Assembly (NCBI GenBank): GCA_007922225.1
Contig: ML679991.1
Coordinates: 1,510,153-1,574,152 of the forward strand
From: Emydura subglobosa
Taxonomy: Eukaryota > Chordata > Testudines > Chelidae
Direction of reading: 5' to 3'
DNA length: 64,000 bases
The first letter of the stretch is position 1. Each line of letters starts with the position of its first letter. Shown here in pieces: positions 42,650-54,746 of this stretch. The notes beneath the pieces are model-generated. The model made no database searches. It was not told the origin of the DNA and saw only the letters and a list, made by a program, of their open reading frames with translations. Position numbers and translations under genes: made by a program.

Positions 42650-43152
42650 CAGTGGTTCTCAACCTTTCCAGATTATTGTACGTGGCAGAAGTCTGCTTTG
42701 TCTTGTGTACCTCAAGTTTTACCTCACTTAAACTACTTGCTTACAAAATCAGACATAAAAATACAAGTGTCACAGCACAATGTTACTGAGAAATGGCTGA
42801 CTTTCTCATTGTGACCATCTAATTATAAAATACATTGATTACAATTTTATATTCCACTTACATTTCAGTGCAATACTTGAGCTAGTTTTTTACTTGAGCC
42901 GTGTCTGAAGCCTGAGTGCCCAGCAGCAGGGCTGAAGCACGTAACTTAGCTTCATGGGGCCCTAGGCAGTTGCCCTGCTTGCCATCTCCTAATGCTGGCT
43001 CTGCACTTGCAATCCCCCTAAATCCATCCTGCGACCCCGCCTGGGGCTGCAACCCCCAGGTTGAGAAACACTGATCTAGATATATTGATGTACCCCCTGA
43101 GAGACCTCTGGGTACCTCCTGAGGTGCATGTATCCCTGGTTGAGAACCACTG
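42650..43152. mobile_element. Charlie-like hAT element with perfect 8-bp TSD
   Basis: Starts CAGTGGTTCTCAACC and ends GGTTGAGAACCACTG, exact 15-bp terminal inverted repeats of the Charlie/MER type. GTCTAAAC is duplicated exactly at 42642-42649 and 43153-43160. There is no transposase, so it is non-autonomous. An internal GGTTGAGAAACACTG at about 43060-43074 suggests a nested or internally duplicated terminus. Confidence 0.9.
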
Positions 43153-45719
43153 GTCTAAACGCTTCACTCTAACACACTGGTTAAGATAAAAGATTAAACA
43201 CATTTATTAACTACAGAAAAATAGATTTTAAGTGATTGTAAGTGACAACTATAAACAGATTAAAAAGAAGTTACCAAATGAAATGAACATAATATTGTAG
43301 TCTAAGTTCTACACACTAACAAACTCTTGAATTAGCAACATATCACCCTTGTTAGCTGGTACAAGCAGTTTCTTAAACATAAGCTGGGCAGGAACCCAAT
43401 AGGACTCCCCTCCCCCCTTTCAAAGTCCTTTTGTTTTCTAAATGAGCCTTCAGGTGTTCAGTTGAATGGGAGTGGAGCCAAGTGATGATGTCACATTCCC
43501 CCTTTTATAGTCTGTTTCAGTTTGCTGGAACAGTCAGTCCATGCATGTGACGTGGTGGCTGCTTCCCATTGGTCAAGCAACCCCATTGCAAACATGGATC
43601 CTACAGGGAAGCCTTCACTGTAAGCAGTCCCCAGTAGTGGTATCACTCCTTGATGGGCCATTAGCACATCTGGCCACTTCATTGTTGTACCTGAAAGGCT
43701 GGTTTAGGTGGTTCCCACCTCACAATATGTTCTAGTAGCATTTACCACAATATTTTATAACTTTCCATACAATGGTAGCACATATAATCCAACAGCCCTG
43801 TCTGAAACCCCATAACTCACATAAAAAGCATGTGAGAGTTGGCAATACTGAGTGACTTGCCCAGCCTCACACAGGAACTCTGTGACAGAGGCAAAACCCA
43901 ATTTTCCAGGGTGGCATTCAACTGCCTTAACCATGAGACCATCCTTTCTCTTCCTGCAAATCCCTGCCTCATTCACTATTCACCTTCCAACTTTTGCAAG
44001 AAATGAGTACAGACAACATCTTCAGTCATTATACAACGCTGATTAATTCCCAAAGTACTGTCCATCCTCTGCACTGAATGAGGGAAGAGTCCTTTAGAAA
44101 AGAAATATGGGATCATGTAATTGCCTGTATCACAATGCATATGTACAAGGGGGAAGAATTAAGGTTGCATGGACAACCTTAACTCCAGGATTTCCTAATT
44201 TTCCAGTGCTTGACTTTGCAAACAATGTTGTTTTTAAAATAGGAGGATTTTTTAATGTAATTTCATAAAATAAACAAACAAAAAAAAAAAAAACCACAGA
44301 ACACCAAGCTGAGAAACAGAAATTCATCACCTGGAATAATATTGACCCTCAAATTGGGTCATCAGTAGAGTTTGTGTGTTTAGCCGCAACACAGATCTCT
44401 GCTACTTAAGGTAACTGACTAAGTGTATTTGGATCGGGAATGAGATATACATTTTGCCAGTAGGCTAAAGCTATTTACTGACAGCAGAAGAATGCAGATA
44501 ATCAGCACTCCTTGGGTTCAATTCCAGGTCCTGAAGGGAAGCATGCTGTAGTGGTAATATATTATTAATTATTATTATTTTATTATTTGTATTTTGTAGC
44601 ATCTAGGAGCCCCAGTCATGGACCCAGGACCCCATTGTGCTAGTCAGTGTACAAACACAGAAAAAGAAGATGGTCCATGCCTTCCAAGGACTTACAATTT
44701 ACTCCTCTGTCCACACACCCTGACCTCCGCTTCTTTCCAAGACTGCCTCTGTTCCTTTCTCCTCCTATCTTCGCTACCCCCAGCTCCTGCCCTTCCCCCT
44801 ATTTGTGCCTATATATCCGCCCCCATTCCTCCCTTCCCTCTGCCTCCTATTCAACTCTTGCCTTTTCCTGTACCTTTCTCACTCTATTACTCTCTACTGC
44901 CTTTTGCCTCCCACTGCTTCCCCCCAACCCTTTGGTAGCTAATGTTCCCCCATCCCCTCCGCTTTTCTCCACCTTTCAGCTCCTGCAATCCCCTCTCCCC
45001 ATATTCCTCCCTGCCCCTTCCTTGCCCCATTTCATTCTAAGTCGGGCTGCTTCCTCCTTCTTCTCACTGCCTCAGCACCAGCAGGGGAAACCTGGAGAGA
45101 TTGTTCCGCCTGCACTAAATTTGGTGGCTCCAGTGCCCAGAGCAGCAAATGCAGGGAAAGTCCTATTCAGAGCTCTGGGCTGGCGGTTGCTCTGTAGGGA
45201 TGGCATGTGTACAGTCTAGTCAGTAGGTAGAAACTGCACGGGGCTGAAGCATTCTCAGTACAGATAGAATCATCAGAGAATTTAACAGCCAAAGTCTAAC
45301 AAGTCTCTACTGAGGACATGTCAACTCTGATTTGGCAAAGGCTCATAACTTGGCCAACTTTTCCCCCCCTCACAGAAACAGCTAAAGGAACTTTCCTTGA
45401 TTCTAGAGTGACTTCCCCCCTGCCAAATTTCAAGTCCCTGCTCCAAAGGATGGAGGCACTAGAGCTTCTAAAATAAATTCTTACAATCAATTCATTAATT
45501 TGAGGAAAACATCACATTTCCCTCTCTCACTCTTGGAAACAGCTTGACAATTTTTGCTGAAACTTTCCAAAAATATCTAGCCAAATGCAGACACCCGGTC
45601 TGTTAAATTTCAGCCCAAATGGTTAAAGTTTGGCAAAGTTATAAACAACTGAATACAGGGTTCTACAATGGGAAATATCAGGCAAGCTTAACTGCACCAC
45701 CTATAACATCAAAGGCAAG
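43153..45719. other. Gene-free stretch with pyrimidine-rich tract
   Basis: Includes a MIR-like fragment (43830-43960), an L3/MIR-like tail (44575-44700) and about 350 bp of strongly C/T-rich sequence (44700-45060). The C/T bias explains the long open frame at 44647-45219, which has no recognisable product. Confidence 0.45.
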
Positions 45720-46425
45720 TATGAGAGGGTGTGCCTATCCCCACACTAGAGACAAGGGAGCTGACCCTGCATGATGGGCAGAGGAAGTTCCGCCCCTTAG
45801 ACTGTGCTGGGCACGCTCCAACTCCTGTCTCAGTATATATGGGAGCAGTCCAGTTCATTTGGGGCTGACTGCTGGGGATGAAGGATGGAGCCTCACACCA
45901 TTGAACCCGCACACCCAGGAGGATTAGAGACCTGGTGGATCCAGAAGGCGCCCTGGAACCTGCAACCACCCGCCAGAAGGCTGGATACGCTGGAGGCCCA
46001 ACCAACTGACGAACCACCATTGGAGGAGATGGGGTAGGAAGTAGCCCAGGGAAGTGGGATAGCCCTGACCCATGGGAAGAGTCAGTGTGTTGTGGGAGGA
46101 TCCCCATTGACTCAGTGGCGAGTACCCCCACCACCATTAGGGTCCTGGGCTGGAGCTCAGAAGAGCAGGGTGCTTAGGAGTGTGTGGCGTCCCACTCCTC
46201 CAGTGGGCCAACAAGCCCCATTGCCCCCCAGAATCAGGTGACACTGGTGACTCAGGCCACTAGGCCACACTACCCTGACCTGGAAGGACCACTCACTGAC
46301 TCTGGCCGGTGGGCTATACTGCCTTGCGACCCCTGGGCAGTGATACTGACTCTGGCCGGTGGGCTATACTGCCTTGCGACCCCTGAGCAATTAGACCCCC
46401 AAAGGGGGGGCCTACCCCCCCGACA
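45720..46425 (+). repeat. 5' LTR of the Gmr1-like element
   Basis: Begins TATGAGAGGGTGTGCC (first G mutated from the TG expected) and ends CCCGACA. CAGTATATATGG at 45831 is the likely TATA box. A 50-bp unit ('gactctggccggtgggctat') is tandemly doubled at 46297-46385, as in the 3' LTR. Confidence 0.88.
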
Positions 46426-46449
46426 TGTGGTGTAGAATGTGGGCAGCGA

Positions 46450-47345
46450 ATGGGCCGTGCTGAAGGGCCCAAGAGGAAGGGAGTGACCAGAGGGGTGGCC
46501 TGTCTCCTCCTCTCCACAGACCCGTTCTTGGAGATGGAGACGGATAAGTTACTGAAGTGGCTGGTGAAGAGCCAACAGCAGCTTCAGATGCAGCTACTGC
46601 AGCAAATTACGGCCCAGCTGCAGCAGATGATGAGGGAGATGGCTATGCAGCAACAGACCCAACAAGAATTCCTGGTGCAGCAAATGGCCACTTTGATGTT
46701 GCTGGCAGGGGTGCCAAATCCAGGCCCTCCCGGGCAAGATGCAGGAATTCTGCCTGCCGGATTCCCCATATGACTAACAAAAATGGGACTCGGAGATGAT
46801 CCGGAGTCATTTGTAGTGACCTTCAAATGGGTAGCCACTGCCACGAGAGTGCACCCAGAACATTGGGCCACCCTGCTGGCCCCCTATCTGACAGGGCTGG
46901 CACAGGCAGCATTCTGGAGCTTTGACCCCCATGATGCCTTGGACTACGGAAAGGTAAAGGCCACCATCCTGGACCAAACCAGGATCAACACAGACACATA
47001 CCACCAAAGGTTTCATCAGAAGAAGTATCCCCCAGGGGCCAGATCACAAGCCCAATGCCTGCAGGATAGTGCCTGGCGATGGCTGGAGCCATACGAGAGA
47101 TCAGGGGCCAGGTGACAGAGATCGTAGAGCTGGAGCAATTTACCCAGATCCTCCCGGCTGGGGGGAAGGAATGGGTACAGCGACACCAGCCGACCATGGT
47201 GATGGAAGCCATAGACTTAATAGAAGTCTACTTGGCTGCGGATGTGCCTGGACCATGTCCCCGAAGCATGGGCAGGAAGGATGAGTCACTGCTCAATGGT
47301 GCCAGAGGGCCTACAGGGGGGCAGCCTCCAAACTTCGGATGCTGA
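46450..47345 (+). pseudogene. gag of the Gmr1-like element (SCAN-like capsid)
   Basis: Starts with a Gln/Leu/Met-rich coiled region (MQLLQQITAQLQQMM, about 46585-46630), then a capsid segment (YHQRFHQKKYPPGARSQ, about 47000-47050) continuing in another frame (LEQFTQILPAGGKEWVQRHQ). This matches the SCAN fold that tetrapod zinc-finger genes acquired from Gmr1-like gag. A TGA at 46771 and a frameshift near 47100 break it. Confidence 0.75.
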
Positions 47346-47429
47346 TGGCCAATTGGCGGACGCAGGCTCAAAGAGACTAAGACCTGCAGAGAGGGCCTTG
47401 GTGCCAAAGCCCGACCGGGGGAGTCCAGG

Positions 47430-47730
47430 ACATGTGCTGGGAGTGCAGCCAAGAGGGGCACTTTCAGCGAGACTGTCCATACATGGACTGTGCCTATGGG
47501 CGGGCCTGGGTCACCGGCTCTATGGCCCCGCTAAGCTCCTGGTCACTGTCTGGGTGGAGGAGATGCCCACGATGGTTCTCATTGACTTGGGCTGCAGCCA
47601 GACACTCTTCCAGGAAGACTTGGTCCCTACCCTTCAGCCCTCCAAGACAGTGATGCACCTCCAATGCATCCATGGGGATGTCCGGCTCTATCCAACCGCC
47701 ACAGTTAAGTTTAAGATCCATCACCGATAA
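47430..47730 (+). pseudogene. Zinc knuckle and aspartic protease remnants
   Basis: CWECSQEGHFQRDC (from about 47435) is a CX2CX4HX4C nucleic-acid-binding knuckle. In another frame VLIDLGCSQTLFQED (about 47570-47620) is the retropepsin active-site region, with the DS/TG triad changed to DLG. Confidence 0.7.
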
Positions 47731-47972
47731 GAAACCCTCCAGGATGGCATAGTCCCTGAATTGACCTACCCCGTGGTTTTGGGATGAGACTGGACAGATT
47801 TCCAGAGGATCCTGAGGAGGTACGACCATCTGTGACCTGCAGAAGGAGGGGGCGAGCCTGCCCCAAGGAAGTTTCTCAGCCACCCTGTAGAGGCTGATCC
47901 CTGGGAAGGCCTATCTCATCCCAGGGAGCCATCTGCAACCCACCTGCCTGGGAACTACGCATCCTGTTAGAG

Positions 47973-49225
47973 ATGCACAGGCAGAGTTGGAGAGCGATGG
48001 AGATTTCATCCAGGAGCAGAGGGAAGACCTGTCGAAGCAGGCAACAGTTCCCGACCAAGACTTGGGGGGGTGGCCCCCCAGCTACCTCAGGGACCGCAGT
48101 TCGAGATAAGAAAAGACCACTTGTATCGGGCGGCACTGGATCCTCAAATGCAAGAAGTCCTCTAATAGCTCTTAGTCCCCCAGAGACTCCATCAGGGCCT
48201 CCTATACCTGCCCCGCGTGGTACCCTGGGCAGGATAAAAACCCTCCAATGTGTGACCCGTCGCTTCTTTTGGCCCGGTATACACCAGGAGGTGAAGGATT
48301 ACTGTGACTCCTGTCCAGAATGCCAGCGGGCTGGACCAAAAGGGGTGCCTCGGGCCCCCCTTGTGACCCTGCCAGTAGAAAGCAAACCTTTCAAACGCAT
48401 TGGCATGGACCTCGTGGGGCTGTTAGAAAAGAGTAAAACCAGCAGTTGCTTCATCTTGGTCATTATTGACTATGCCACGCTATACACCGACGCCATCCCA
48501 TTACACATAGCCACCACCCCCAACATTGAGGCTGAGCTGATGAAGATGTTTGCCTGGGTTGAGATCCTGAAAAAGATCCTAACAGACCAAGGCACCAATG
48601 TGATCTCACACCTGATGGCCAAGATATGTTGCCTCCTGTGCATCTGAGTGCTCCGTACATTGGTATACCAAACACAGACCAATGAACTAGTTGAGCATTT
48701 CAATGGGATGTGTTAGTTGATGCACAAGTTCATAGAGAATGACTCTGGACATTGGGACTTGCTTCTGCTGGCCCTGCTGTTCGCCATATGGGAAGTGCCC
48801 CAAGCCTCAACGGGTTTCTCGTCCTTCGAACTCCTTTGTGGGAGACAACCATGAGGTATCCTCAACTTCCTGAAGAAGGACTGGGAAGAACAGGAGACAC
48901 AGGTTTATGGAACTGCCCAATACGTTTTACAGCTCCGTGAATGCCTCTGGGCCTTGGGGACATTTGCCCAGGAGAATTTGTTATGAGCTCAAACGACCCA
49001 AGAGCAACATATATCCAAGGAAGTAAGATACTCAGTTTTAAGTCAGATGATAGGGTCCTCCTCCTGTTACCTTTCACGGAGTCAAAGCTTTTGGCCAAGA
49101 GGCAGGGACCATTTGAAGTGGCCTGATGTGTGGGACCGGTCGATTATGCGGTCAAGATATTGGGGTGTCACCAGGAAGTCTGGATATACCATATAAACTT
49201 GCTGAAAGCATGGAAGGTTAGGGAA
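47973..49225 (+). pseudogene. Integrase of the Gmr1-like element
   Basis: The HHCC zinc-binding end (YCDSCPECQRAG, about 48300), the core aspartates (RIGMDLVG near 48400; LTDQGTNV near 48590) and the glutamate region (LVEHFNGM near 48690) are present. A C-terminal GPF-type motif (AKRQGPFEVA, about 49095) follows. Stops at 48647 and 48714 and frame changes break it. It lies upstream of the RT. Confidence 0.8.
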
Positions 49226-49355
49226 GCTTTCTTCATCACCCTGGTTCTCCCTGGAACCCAAATTAGGGCCTTGAGCTGAGGAGCCCCAGGAACCGAGACC
49301 GGTGTCAGGTGGAGATGGGCTTGATGACACCTAGCAGGAACAGTTGTGAGGACTC

Positions 49356-50760
49356 ATGCAGGACTTCTCTGACATCCTGTCAGTGCAACCAAGGCGGACC
49401 ACAATCGTGAGTCACCACATTGCTATTCCCCCAGGACAGAGTATACATAATAACCACAGGCCCCTCACCAAAAAGCTGTGGGCCGCCATCTGGCAGGAAT
49501 TAGAGAGGATGCTCCAGATGGGAGTTGTAGAAGAGTCCTTGAGCAACTGGCGAAGCCCGATCATATTGGTCCCGAAGCAAGACAGCGCCATAAGATTTTT
49601 GCCTCAACTTCCACAAGATCAACACCATCTCCTGGTTCGATGCATACCCAATGCTGCACATTGAGGAGCTTCTACAGAGGCTCGGTGGCGTTAGATATCT
49701 GTCAATCCTAGATCTCACAAAAGGGTATTGACAAATACCCCTGACGCTGAATTCTAGGCAGAAAACTGCCTTCCCCGTGTCATACGGCTTGTTCCAGTTC
49801 ATCACTATGCTGTTTGGCTTGCACAGGGCAGCTGCCACTGTCCAGAGGCTGATGAGTAAAGTACTACAACCTCACAACCAGTATGCGGCAGCCTGCATAT
49901 ATGATATCGTGGTCAACAGTAACGGCTGGGAAGACCACCTGGAACACCTCTCCAAGATACTCCAGGCCCTTAGAGACTGCAGACTCACGGCCAGTCCCAC
50001 GAAATGCCACCTTGGTCAAGCAGAGGTGGCCTACCCGGGGTACATTGTGGGGCGGGGCAAGTTGCGACCCCTGGTCGACAAGGTGCAAACCCTGATAGAC
50101 ACTTCAGTGCCGACGACAAAAAGACAAGTATGGCAGTTCCTGGGCTTGGTGGGATATTACCATCATTTCATGCCCGGTTTTGCAACGCTCACCACTTCCC
50201 TCTTGGATCTCATCAAAAATTCATAACCACGACAGGTGTGGTGGTCCAATGACTGCGAGGCAGCCTTCCAGACCCTAAAGCGCCAGCTGGCCCAGGAACT
50301 GGTCCTTGCCCATCCGGACTTTATGAAGGAGTTCATCCTTCAAATGGACGCCTCGGGTTTGAACTTGGGGCTGTCCTATCACAGGAGGCTGACCGGGAAG
50401 AACACCCCTTCTTTTATGTGAGCCAAAATCTGTTCCCAAGAGAGCTCAAGTATTTGACCATCAAAAAAGAAGCCCTGGCTGTAAAGTGGGCCATCAATAC
50501 CCTACGATATTACCTGCTCAGGAAAACCTTTATTTTTTAACTAAATTTAAGTTGGTGACAGACTACGCACCTCTTAGATGGCTGAGCAGCATGAAGGACA
50601 CTAACCCTCGGATCATACGATGTTACCTCTCCCTCCAACTGTACGACTTTTGTGTGTGTCACTGCCCCAGTAAGGCACACACTAATGTGGAATTCTTCTC
50701 CCAAATAGGGAAAGTGGAGGGGGAGGTGGACCACCCACCAGGGCCCCTCTTAAGAGGGAT
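49356..50760 (+). pseudogene. Reverse transcriptase and RNase H of the Gmr1-like element
   Basis: RT palm and fingers motifs span 49440-50226 (EESLSNWRSPIILVPKQD; YGLFQFITMLFGLHRA; FLGLVGYYHHFMPGF). The catalytic YxDD motif reads CIYD, so the first catalytic aspartate is lost. RNase H follows (LQMDASGLNLG, KKEALAVKWAI, VTDYAPLRWL). Frameshifts at about 49640-49780 and 50420-50490 break the frame. Confidence 0.8.
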
Positions 50761-50764
50761 GGTG

Positions 50765-51608
50765 TGTGACAGGGTGTGCCTACCCTGCAATAGAGACAAG
50801 TGGCGGAGGAAGTCACACCCCTTAGTGTCCCATCCCTTAGATCCATTATGGATGGCGTAAGTCCCACCTCTTAGATCATGCTGGGCATGCTCCAATTCCT
50901 GTCTCAGTATAAATGAGAGCAGCCCAGCTCATTTGGAGCTGACTGTCGAGGAAGAAGGAGCCCTGATGGAGGCTCCTGCCACAGAATCTGCACACCCAGA
51001 AGCCAGGAGGATTCGAGACCTGGTGGACCCAGAAGGAGCCCCAGAACCTGCAACCACCCACCTGAAGGCTGGAGACATTGAGGGACCTGGAGGCCCGACC
51101 AACCAACGAACCACCATTGGAGGAGATGGGGTAGGAAGTAGCCCAGGGTAGGGGGATAACCCCAACCCATGCGAAGTGTCAGTGTGTTGTGGGAGGATCC
51201 TCCTGAGGTCCCTTCCAACTCTAATATTCTATGATTCTATGACTCAGTGGCAAGTACCCCCACCACCATTAAGGCCCTGGGCTGGGGCTCAGAAGAGCAG
51301 GGAAGGCCCGAGCCCCCCCTAGCCGGGCGCCACACACTGCTAGATGGTGCCCCACTCCTGCAATGGGCCAACAGGTCCCACTGTCCTCCGGAATTGTGCC
51401 ATACTGGTGACTCAGGCACTAGGCAATGCTGCCCTGACCTGGAAAGGGCCACTCACTGACTCTGGCCATTGAGCCATACTGCCTCAAAATCCTGGTCAGT
51501 GATACTGACCCTGGCTGTTGGGCCTTACTGTCTTGCTTTCCCTGAGCAATTAGACCCCCAAAGGTGGACCCAAGGAGGGGAGAGGCCTAACCCCCCCCCC
51601 TCCCGACA
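50765..51608 (+). repeat. 3' LTR of the Gmr1-like element, with CR1 scrap
   Basis: Begins TGTGACAGGGTGTGCC and ends CCCGACA. TATAAA is at 50908-50913. A purine-rich run (AAGAGGGATGG) just before it is the likely polypurine tract. About 40 bp of CR1 3' end (51201-51242) interrupt it. Confidence 0.88.
51201..51242 (+). mobile_element. Minimal CR1 3' end inside the 3' LTR
   Basis: TCCTGAGGTCCCTTCCAACT, then TATTCTATGATTCTATGA, is the conserved CR1 3' terminus including its tail repeats. The 5' LTR has only about seven bases at this position. No target duplication is clear. Confidence 0.8.
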
Positions 51609-51629
51609 GCAAGCAACTGATGTACTATT

Positions 51630-52280
51630 GGCAACTTAGGCCTATTAATGAATATGGAGAGAGATGAAATTAATGACTTGGAAATAACTAAGATGATAAA
51701 CCTGTTTTTAAAAATTCTTCAATAAGAATAAAAATGAGAAAACTAATGAGGAAAACCTTATTAAAATAGTTATTCATTTTAAACCGAGGAAAGACTGCTT
51801 GGAAAATCTAAAGATACAGACAAAAGCCCTCACAAATATATATCATAATTTATTAAGGGAGTTGGGAAATGCATTTTCTGTAGCTTGTAGCACAAATAAT
51901 TGTTTTGGTAAGTCACAGAAGACTGGAGAAAAGGAAATGTACCGATCTTTGAGAAAAAAGAATGATACTGGCAATCACTTTCCTGATAGTCTTATTTCCC
52001 TATTAAAATAATTTGACAAATATTAAGAGGAAACAATTTCTAAAGGAGAATGGAAGCCATAAGCAGCAGGGCTTATCACAGATCTGAAAAAGTTGTTTTT
52101 TTTTGTTTTTTTAGACAAAACTGCATAATTAATAGAAGGATGGGAACCAGTAGCAATATATTTGGATTTGAATACAGCATTTGATTTCAGTGTGTCACAA
52201 AATGTTACTCAACTGGCTTAGATGTTGAACACTCATATGGATTGAAAATTGCAGTGGGTTACAACATAATTATAAAATAA
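51630..52280 (+). mobile_element. Ancient CR1/L3-like LINE fragment
   Basis: Degraded plus-strand pieces recall LINE RT: a frame near 51935-52010 has SLRKKNDTGNHFPDSLISL (compare [19 protein letters not shown] in CR1), and about 52160 has YLDLNTAFDFSVSQ (compare [13 protein letters not shown]). It begins just beyond the gypsy element's target duplication. Confidence 0.5.
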
Positions 52281-54539
52281 TAAACAGCCAAGTATAATAC
52301 TGAGTCGAGAATAGTTGTAAGCTTTTTGGAGCAGAGATCGTCTTTTTGTTATCTGTATGTTCAAAGTCTACCATAATGGGGACTACTGTAATAATCATTT
52401 TTATTCATGATTTAGAAGAGGGAATAAACAATGTTAATGAAATGTGTAGATAGACTCCAAATGTGAGTGACAGCATTGATGTCTGACTGAATAGTCAGCA
52501 ATAAATGCTAATAGTTAATGATGTGTTAACTCTGAAGCCTCATGGGATCATTGTGCGTTTCAGAATAGTTCACTAATTCACTACTGATAATTTTAGTAGA
52601 AACAACTGCGACTTTGGTATTGTGGGTGTAACTTGTGAATGAGGAAAGGGCACTGTTACATTTTTTCCCCTGCTCTGACACGTTAAGTCCAGAGGCTTTT
52701 TGAAGCTTCACAAAAATTTTCAATAATACAAAATTTTGCATAGTGCTCATGGGTAAGGAATACCTCAGTCTGGGGCTCCTTTAGAACAGAGGGATGCCAT
52801 CAGTATGCTGGTATTCTTCAGTGGGAAATGCTCTTAAAAGAAATTAACTCTCTGTTCACTAGAGTTCTCAGTGAGCCGAGGTGCAGCTGGACATCAGATG
52901 GGAATAAGAGGCATATAGGCCAAGAAGAACCCACATTCCAAGTGGTTGAGGCCTTGATGTGCAGAAATCACTGGAGGACCTGAATAGCCTACATCTGTGG
53001 TGGATTGGGGTTCTGGTTACCAGGGGACAGCTGGCAGCAGGGTCAAAGTATATGCAGGCACCCTTCCACCTCCTGGGGGAGGAGAGACAGAAGAAGGGGG
53101 TAATGAAGAGAGTGGAGAGACACTAGGTGGAGCTGTAAGGAGGAAGTGAGGGGGAGTGAAGTGACATGAGGAAGGGGTGAAGGATGAGGATGGAAGGGTT
53201 CAGCAAAGGGGGAAGTAGAAACATTGGTGCAGGGGCAGCAAGGACAACACTATCGTGGCTGGGGAAAGGAGATAGATAAGAAAGCTCAGCAAGGGGGAAA
53301 AGAGAGTTATGAAGACACACACAATGACAGCAGGAAGTTGAGATATGAGATGGGACAGCAAAGGGTTACGAAGAGACAGGGAGGGCAGGCAGCCACGAGG
53401 GACGGGGAGATGTGAGGAGGGGAAACAGTGATATGGGAAGGGCAACAGGAGATAAGAGGAGACATAAGGGCAGGGACTGGGAAAGAGTCTAGACACCTGG
53501 CCCAGAAGCAGCAAGGAGGGGAAGGAGAGAAGGAAAAGTAAGAAGAACACAGAGGAGAAAAAAAATCTATTAATTATCATTATTACAGTAACACGACCAC
53601 TGCCCATCAACAGTGTCCTGGGTGCTGTACAAACACATAGGTACTTTCCCAGAATGATTTAGAATAAATAATCATTTAGATTTTTATTTAGTGAGTGCTC
53701 CCTGTTATATAAACAAACAATGAAGCTCAGTCCATGCCACCAGGAGCCTGTGAGACAAGGTTAAATGAGTGAATGGAAGTTGATTTTCTGAAGAATGAGG
53801 GATCATTCAGCACCTATTATCCTTATAGGGCGCTGCTGGGTTGACAGCACTTTTGAAAATGAGGCCACATACTTAGGTGCATAAATATGAAAAAAAACAA
53901 GTCTAACTTTATGCACCTGTGTTTTAAACTCTTGGCTTTTTGGGCACATTCAGTTTCACTGTTTCCCCTCTCTTCCCACAGTCAGTTTCCCCTGTTTGTG
54001 AAGGGTTTTTAAACAGCAAGAGGAAAGAGAAAACATTTTAAAAACAATGGAAAATGTGGTTGCAAATGCCACAACCTTTGGCAAGTGTCAGACACAGGTG
54101 GGCCATCAATGTACTTTCTTTTCTTACATTGATTACTTTCAACGCCTTGTTTTAAGATAAATTAACTTGCACTAAGTCACAGATGTTTTACTGTTGGCAG
54201 AAAAACTGGGCCTGGACCTAGTCTCGCACTGGTGTAAACCAGGAGAGAATCCACTGAAATCAGTGAATTTACACTCGTGTGAAACCAGCCCCCAGGTGCC
54301 TGGGAGTGGGAACGGGATTGCACGAGGAGCAGAACTGGGCGCTAGGCTGTGTCGTGTCGTGTCGTGTCCTCATGGGCCCGCGGGGTGTCTGTTCGGCACC
54401 CAAGCCCTGATGATGAATACAGGGGGGAGACCGAGTCACACACACACACACACTCACTCACGCACTCTCTCTCTCAAACTTTCCCTGCCGCCCCGTGTGG
54501 CGCGGTCCCCACGGCAGGCGGGGCTGGCTCGCCCTGGCG
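52281..54539. other. Gene-free stretch upstream of YBX3 with purine tract
   Basis: About 500 bp (53040-53560) is strongly A/G-rich on the plus strand, followed by an L3/MIR-like tail (53580-53645). (GTGTC)n occurs at 54347-54366 and (CA)n/(CT)n at 54434-54476. No exon is recognised. Confidence 0.45.
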
Positions 54540-54746
54540 GCGCGGCCCCTTTAAATGCTAATGAGGCCGCCCCAGGCTCGGGGCCGGCCCTCGCTGACTG
54601 TATTAAAAACTTCGCGGGGCCATTTTGGGGGCAGTAAGACCCAGCGCGGAGCCCGAGCGACCCACCTCGAGCGCGAGACACCGACCCACCCGACGCGCCG
54701 CGCCGCGCGCCGCCACCACCACCGACCACCCCCCCGCGGAGACGCA

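Larger units (their letters stand above)
45720..51608 (+). mobile_element. Gmr1-like Ty3/gypsy LTR retrotransposon, complete but inactivated
   Basis: About 5.9 kb bounded by two related LTRs (45720-46425 and 50765-51608) with an exact 5-bp target duplication GCAAG (45715-45719, 51609-51613). Internal order on the plus strand: gag with a SCAN-like capsid region, CCHC zinc knuckle, aspartic protease, integrase (HHCC, catalytic core, GPF/Y end), then reverse transcriptase and RNase H. Integrase before RT is the copia-like order that defines Gmr1 elements within Ty3/gypsy. All frames are broken by stops and frameshifts, so it cannot move on its own. The LTRs differ a lot, implying an old insertion. 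Confidence 0.9.

Noticed and set aside
44647..45219. 190-residue plus-strand open frame
   Set aside because: It follows from the C/T-rich composition (Pro, Leu, Ser codons); no domain and no splice context.
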